Below the pieces are notes generated by a model that made no database searches, was not told where the DNA came from, and saw only the letters and a list, made by a program, of their open reading frames with translations. A program made the translations under genes and the position numbers. Of a DNA stretch of 64,000 nt, positions 60,870 to 64,000 are shown piece after piece. Source of the stretch: Streptomyces acidiscabies (GTDB lineage Bacteria; Actinomycetota; Actinomycetes; Streptomycetales; Streptomycetaceae); assembly GCF_020010905.1 (NCBI RefSeq), contig NZ_JAGJBY010000002.1, positions 3,782,001-3,846,000 of the forward strand. Reading direction: 5' to 3'. Each line of letters begins with the position of its first letter. Positions within the stretch are counted from its first letter, which is position 1.

Positions 60870-61463
60870 TCACGCGCGGCGGCGCGTCCAGCGGGGTTCC
60901 GTCAGGGCCCAGTCCCGCTCCCACTCCGCCAGCCGGTGCCGCAGCGCCGTGCGGCGGAAGGCGGCGTACCCGACGACGATCGTCCCGGCCGTGGCGCCGC
61001 CCGCGCAGAACGCGACCGAGAGGGACTGCTGCCACACCATCGCCGAGCTGGGCGGCGGGCGCACCCCGTGGCCCCGGGCGTCGAGCCACACGTCGACCCG
61101 GTCGCCGGTGCGGGTACCGGCGTCGACGGGCGCCGTCGTCGTACGGGGCTGCCCGCCCGGCGGGGTCCAGCGGACCGCCACCCGGTACGACTGCTCGCGC
61201 CCGCCCACCGACGCGGGGGTGTCGGGGATGCGGCCGACGACCTCGGCCCGCACCTCGTGGCGCTCGGTCCGTAGCCGGTCGGCCACCGCCTGTCCCTCCC
61301 GCTGCGCCCACATCCCCGCCAGCACCCCCACCAGCGGCGCCGCGACCAGCAGCAGGACCGCCAGCGCGAGCACCGTCCACCCCTCGACGACGTCCGACGG
61401 ACGGCGCAGCGCATTGCTCCGCCACCGCCAGCCGCGCACCCGGGTCCGTGTACGAGCGCCCAT
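60870..61463 (-). CDS. Rv1733c-like two-helix membrane protein
   Basis: This 197-residue protein has membrane helices at about 28-50 and 145-167, with an extracytoplasmic middle of mostly beta structure (AEVVGRIPDTPASVGG; YRVAVRWTPPGG; DRVDVWLDARG). This matches the actinobacterial Rv1733c family, whose role is unknown. It begins with an arginine-rich cytoplasmic segment. The nearest genes are unrelated. Confidence 0.78.
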   Translation of the reverse strand: MGARTRTRVRGWRWRSNALRRPSDVVEGWTVLALAVLLLVAAPLVGVLAGMWAQREGQAVADRLRTERHEVRAEVVGRIPDTPASVGGREQSYRVAVRWTPPGGQPRTTTAPVDAGTRTGDRVDVWLDARGHGVRPPPSSAMVWQQSLSVAFCAGGATAGTIVVGYAAFRRTALRHRLAEWERDWALTEPRWTRRRA

Positions 61464-61522
61464 ACCTTTCTCGTACCCAGTTCGGAGGGTCTTCCCGCAC
61501 GAAACGGGCGGTATGGCGCGAA

Positions 61523-62194
61523 TCAACTGCCGAAGGGACCGTCGAGGGCGGCCCACTGGAGCAGCATGATCGTCTTGCCGTCCGCGATCCTGCCGTCGCG
61601 GATCATGGCCAGGGCCTCCTTGAAGGGGAGTTCCAGTACGTCGATGTCCTCGCCGTCCTCCTCCAGGCCGCCGCCGGGGCCGGTGCGGTCGGCGGGCGTG
61701 TAGGGGGCCGCGTAGAAATGCAGGCGTTCGGTGACCGAGCCGGGGCTCATGTACGCGTCGAAGACGTGGGTGAGGGGGCCGAGGGTGACGCCGAGTTCCT
61801 CCGTCGCCTCGCGGCGGATCGCGGTCAGAGGGGTGTCGTCGTCCAGGAGGCCGGCCGCGGCCTCGACGAGCATGCCGTCGGGGTGGTCGTTGACGTACGC
61901 GGGGTAGCGGAACTGGCGTACCAGCAGGACCTGTTGGCGGTCGGCGTCGTAGGGGAGGACCACGGCGCCGTTGCCCCGGTCGTACGTCTCGCGCTGCTGG
62001 GTGACCCAACTGCCGTCGCGGCGGCGGTAGTCGTACGTGGTGCGGCGCAGGACGTGCCAGCCCCGGGAGGTCAACTCCACGTCACGGATGCGGACATCGG
62101 GGTTGCGGGTCAGGTCGCGTCCGGTGCGGTCGAGGTGCGTGCGGCCCCGGTGGTCGGGGGTGTCGTAGCCGGGGAGGGGGAGGTCGGTGGTCAT
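61523..62194 (-). CDS. Nudix hydrolase (NudK/ADP-ribose pyrophosphatase-like)
   Basis: This 223-residue protein has a Nudix box with spacing GLLDDDTPLTAIRREATEEL (core E residues in REATEEL), preceded by RQFRYPAYVN and ended by DGKTIMLLQWA, as in NudK-type enzymes that split GDP-mannose or ADP-ribose. It is divergent from a DeoR regulator, whose candidate binding repeats lie next to its promoter. Confidence 0.9.
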   Translation of the reverse strand: MTTDLPLPGYDTPDHRGRTHLDRTGRDLTRNPDVRIRDVELTSRGWHVLRRTTYDYRRRDGSWVTQQRETYDRGNGAVVLPYDADRQQVLLVRQFRYPAYVNDHPDGMLVEAAAGLLDDDTPLTAIRREATEELGVTLGPLTHVFDAYMSPGSVTERLHFYAAPYTPADRTGPGGGLEEDGEDIDVLELPFKEALAMIRDGRIADGKTIMLLQWAALDGPFGS

Positions 62195-62211
62195 GGCGGG
62201 TTACAGTACAC

Positions 62212-62229
62212 GCAGAAACGTGCAAGAAC
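62212..62229. promoter_or_regulatory. Direct repeats between Nudix and DeoR genes
   Basis: GCAGAAAC (62212-62219) and GCAAGAAC (62222-62229) repeat with 10-bp spacing, one helical turn, in the 49-bp gap between the divergent starts. DeoR proteins often bind such direct repeats, so this may control both genes. Confidence 0.4.
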
Positions 62230-62243
62230 AGGAGAGAGTGTGC

Positions 62244-63002
62244 ATGCTGGCTGCTGAACGGCGGGATCATCTGCTGGGTCTGCTCGCGCGGGAGGGGAAG
62301 GTCGTCGCGAAGGACGTGGCCGCCGGCCTGGGGATCTCCGAGGACAGCGTGCGGCGGGACCTGCGGGATCTCGCGGCGGAGGGGTTGTGCCAGCGGGTGT
62401 ACGGCGGGGCGCTGCCGGTCTCGCCGGCCGTCGTGGACTACGCCGCCCGGCAGGGCGTCACGCCTGAGGGGAAGCGGAAGGTCGCCGCTGTGGCCGCGGG
62501 GCTGGTGCGGCCGGGGGGTGCCGTGATTCTGGACGGGGGGACCACCGCGCTGGCTGTCGCGCGCGCTCTTCCGGCGGACCTGGAGTGCACGGTCATCACG
62601 CACAGTCCGACTGTCGCGTCCGCCTTGCTGGAGCATCCTGTCGCCGAGGTGTTTCTCCTCGGGGGGCGGCTCTTCAAGCACTCGGCGGTGGCCTGTGGGG
62701 CTGCTGCCGTGGAGGCGGCGCAGAACGTCTCCGCCGATCTGTGTCTGCTCGGGGTGACCGGGGTGCATCCCGAGGCTGGGTTGACCACCGGGGACGCCGA
62801 AGAGGCCGCCATGAAGCGGGCGTTGGCGGGGCGGGCGGCGGAGACGTACATCCTCGCGTCGTCCGAGAAGATCGGGGCGGCGTCGCGGTTCCGGGTGCTG
62901 GCTTGGGAGGACGTGAGCGGGGTGGTGACCGATGCGGATCCGGGGCACGCCGTTCTTGGGCAACTCGCGGCGCGGGGGGTGGAGGTGCTGGCGGCGGGCT
63001 GA
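62244..63002 (+). CDS. DeoR-family transcriptional regulator
   Basis: This 252-residue protein has an N-terminal helix-turn-helix (VVAKDVAAGLGISEDSVRRDL, about 20-40, read in two parts) and the DeoR sugar-phosphate sensor domain with ILDGGTTALAVARAL and LLGGRLFKHSAVACG. The ATG at 62244 follows CAGGAGAG. It is divergent from the Nudix gene and probably controls it or a nearby sugar pathway. Effector unknown. Confidence 0.9.
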   Translation: MLAAERRDHLLGLLAREGKVVAKDVAAGLGISEDSVRRDLRDLAAEGLCQRVYGGALPVSPAVVDYAARQGVTPEGKRKVAAVAAGLVRPGGAVILDGGTTALAVARALPADLECTVITHSPTVASALLEHPVAEVFLLGGRLFKHSAVACGAAAVEAAQNVSADLCLLGVTGVHPEAGLTTGDAEEAAMKRALAGRAAETYILASSEKIGAASRFRVLAWEDVSGVVTDADPGHAVLGQLAARGVEVLAAG

Positions 63003-63113
63003 AGGGGTGCGCGGCGGACCCTGTGTGGGCAACTCGGGCTGCCGAGGCCCTGGCGGTCACGAACCGCCGCGCTCCCTCGCTGAGGCGGGTGAAGGGGCTT
63101 CAGCCAGGCCAAC

Positions 63114-64000
63114 TCACCCTTCTCGGCGGGCCAGTTCGCCGAGCAGCGTCCACGTCCGCCTGCGGGCTTCCTCCCCCGCGAGTTCCGTCCCCGCGAACAC
63201 GACCTCCGTCGCCCCCGCGTCCCGGTACCGCCGCACCTCCGCCTCGACGGCCTTCTCGTCGCCGATCACCGCGAGGTCGGCGGCGCGCCGGCCGCCGGAC
63301 AGCTCGATGACACGGGCGTAGGACGGGATCTGTTCGTAGAACGCGAGGCTCTCGGTCGCCTTGGCGCGTACGGCGTCCACGTCGTCCGTGACCACGCCGG
63401 GCACCAGCGCCACGACCCTCGGGGCAGGGCGCCCGGCGGCCTCGGCCGCCTTGGTGAGCGCCGGGACGATGTGCTCGGCGAGGGCACGCGGGCCCGCCAG
63501 GTACGGCAGGATTCCGTCCGCCAACTCGCCGCTGGCCCGGAGTGCTTGGGGTCCCATCGCGGCGACGAGGACAGGAACCCCGCCCTCCGCGCCGGGTACG
63601 CGCGCCGGGAGCGGAGGGGTCGCGGTGAGCAGTTCGCCGCGGAAGTCGGCCGTACCGGTCTCGGTCAACTGCCGTAGCGCGGTGAGGAATTCACGCAGCC
63701 GGGCGACGGGTCGCTCGAACGGCAAGCCGAAACCGCCCTCGGCGAGGAGCTTCGTCCCCAGCGCCAGCCCCAGGTGATAACGGCCGTGTGTGGCGGCCTG
63801 AGCGGTCTGCGCCTGGCTGTTGACCACCAACGGGTGACGGCCGAAGACGGGAATCGCGGACGTCCCCACCTGCAAGCCGGGCACCTCCCGCCCGACGATC
63901 GCCGCGAGCTGCGGGGAGTCCGCGCCGAAAGTCTGCCCGAACCACGCGGACCTGAGCCCGGCGGCAGCGGCCTCCTTCGCCAACTCCACAGTCGCATCAA
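63114..64000 (-). CDS. LLM-class (F420-dependent-type) oxidoreductase, 5' end outside window
   Basis: At least 295 residues of a luciferase-like barrel protein are present; the frame continues past the window edge, so the N-terminus is missing. It has GLRSAWFGQTFGAD, GRYHLGLALGTKLLAE, VLVAAMGPQALRASGELADG and ATEVVFAG, typical of coenzyme-F420-dependent members of the family found in actinobacteria. It converges with the DeoR gene. Substrate unknown. Confidence 0.88.
   Translation of the reverse strand, partial: DATVELAKEAAAAGLRSAWFGQTFGADSPQLAAIVGREVPGLQVGTSAIPVFGRHPLVVNSQAQTAQAATHGRYHLGLALGTKLLAEGGFGLPFERPVARLREFLTALRQLTETGTADFRGELLTATPPLPARVPGAEGGVPVLVAAMGPQALRASGELADGILPYLAGPRALAEHIVPALTKAAEAAGRPAPRVVALVPGVVTDDVDAVRAKATESLAFYEQIPSYARVIELSGGRRAADLAVIGDEKAVEAEVRRYRDAGATEVVFAGTELAGEEARRRTWTLLGELARREG

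Overview
The window is actinobacterial chromosome, almost certainly Streptomyces. The coding sequence is very GC-rich with strong third-position GC, many genes start with GTG, neighbouring genes often overlap by ATGA or GTGA, and several starts look leaderless. The contents also fit: a GanSPQ-like sugar importer with no ATPase of its own, MptB and GT87 mannosyltransferases, a lipoprotein-rich secretome and a dense set of regulators. Most of the window reads as ordinary accessory chromosome. No tRNA, rRNA, CRISPR array, transposase or prophage gene was seen.

Positions 60-4236 hold a nitroreductase-like protein and an MMPL exporter, divergent from a TetR repressor, with a matching palindrome at each promoter. 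Positions 4598-17477 are the most unusual part: a one-direction biosynthetic cluster. It encodes a single-module KS-AT-ACP-alpha-oxoamine synthase, a Gfo/Idh/MocA protein, an acyl-CoA dehydrogenase, a 50-residue protein, an AvrD-family protein (the syringolide-forming family), a P-loop kinase, an old-yellow-enzyme flavoprotein, a glycosyltransferase and an NDP-sugar epimerase/dehydratase-like protein. It ends in a strong hairpin and is flanked by AraC and IclR regulators. The synthase should make an alpha-aminoketone or pyrrolinone from an acyl chain, malonate and an amino acid. The other genes suggest oxidation, attachment to a sugar-derived unit, and glycosylation. No described pathway that I recognise has this gene set.

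Positions 18801-20291 carry IclR and an isochorismatase-fold protein. Positions 20364-28225 are an eight-gene operon for organosulfur (sulfonate-type) uptake and oxidation: hydrolase, SsuC, SsuB, binding protein, SsuD-like monooxygenase, second binding protein, DszC/SfnB-like flavoprotein and FAD-linked oxidase. A divergent LysR gene probably controls it. MarR and VOC genes follow.

Positions 30389-38526 are a galactan-utilisation locus. A secreted GH53 galactanase cuts galactan, a three-gene ABC importer takes up the oligosaccharides, an intracellular GH42 enzyme splits them, and a LacI regulator probably acts at a classic operator at 34663-34678. Positions 40726-42819 carry CrcB-DUF190-CrcB (fluoride export) and UppP. 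Positions 42923-47688 are an asparagine catabolic set: FadR-type regulator, amino-acid permease, asparaginase and aspartase, with two strong tandem hairpins before aspartase.

Positions 47811-64000 are mixed. They include a secreted tripeptidyl-aminopeptidase-like hydrolase, a repeat lipoprotein, a TPR-like protein, two membrane mannosyltransferases, a D-Ala-D-Ala carboxypeptidase whose gene overlaps its neighbour by 247 bp, a short Rho paralogue, small metabolic enzymes, a Nudix/DeoR divergent pair and a luciferase-like monooxygenase cut by the window edge.
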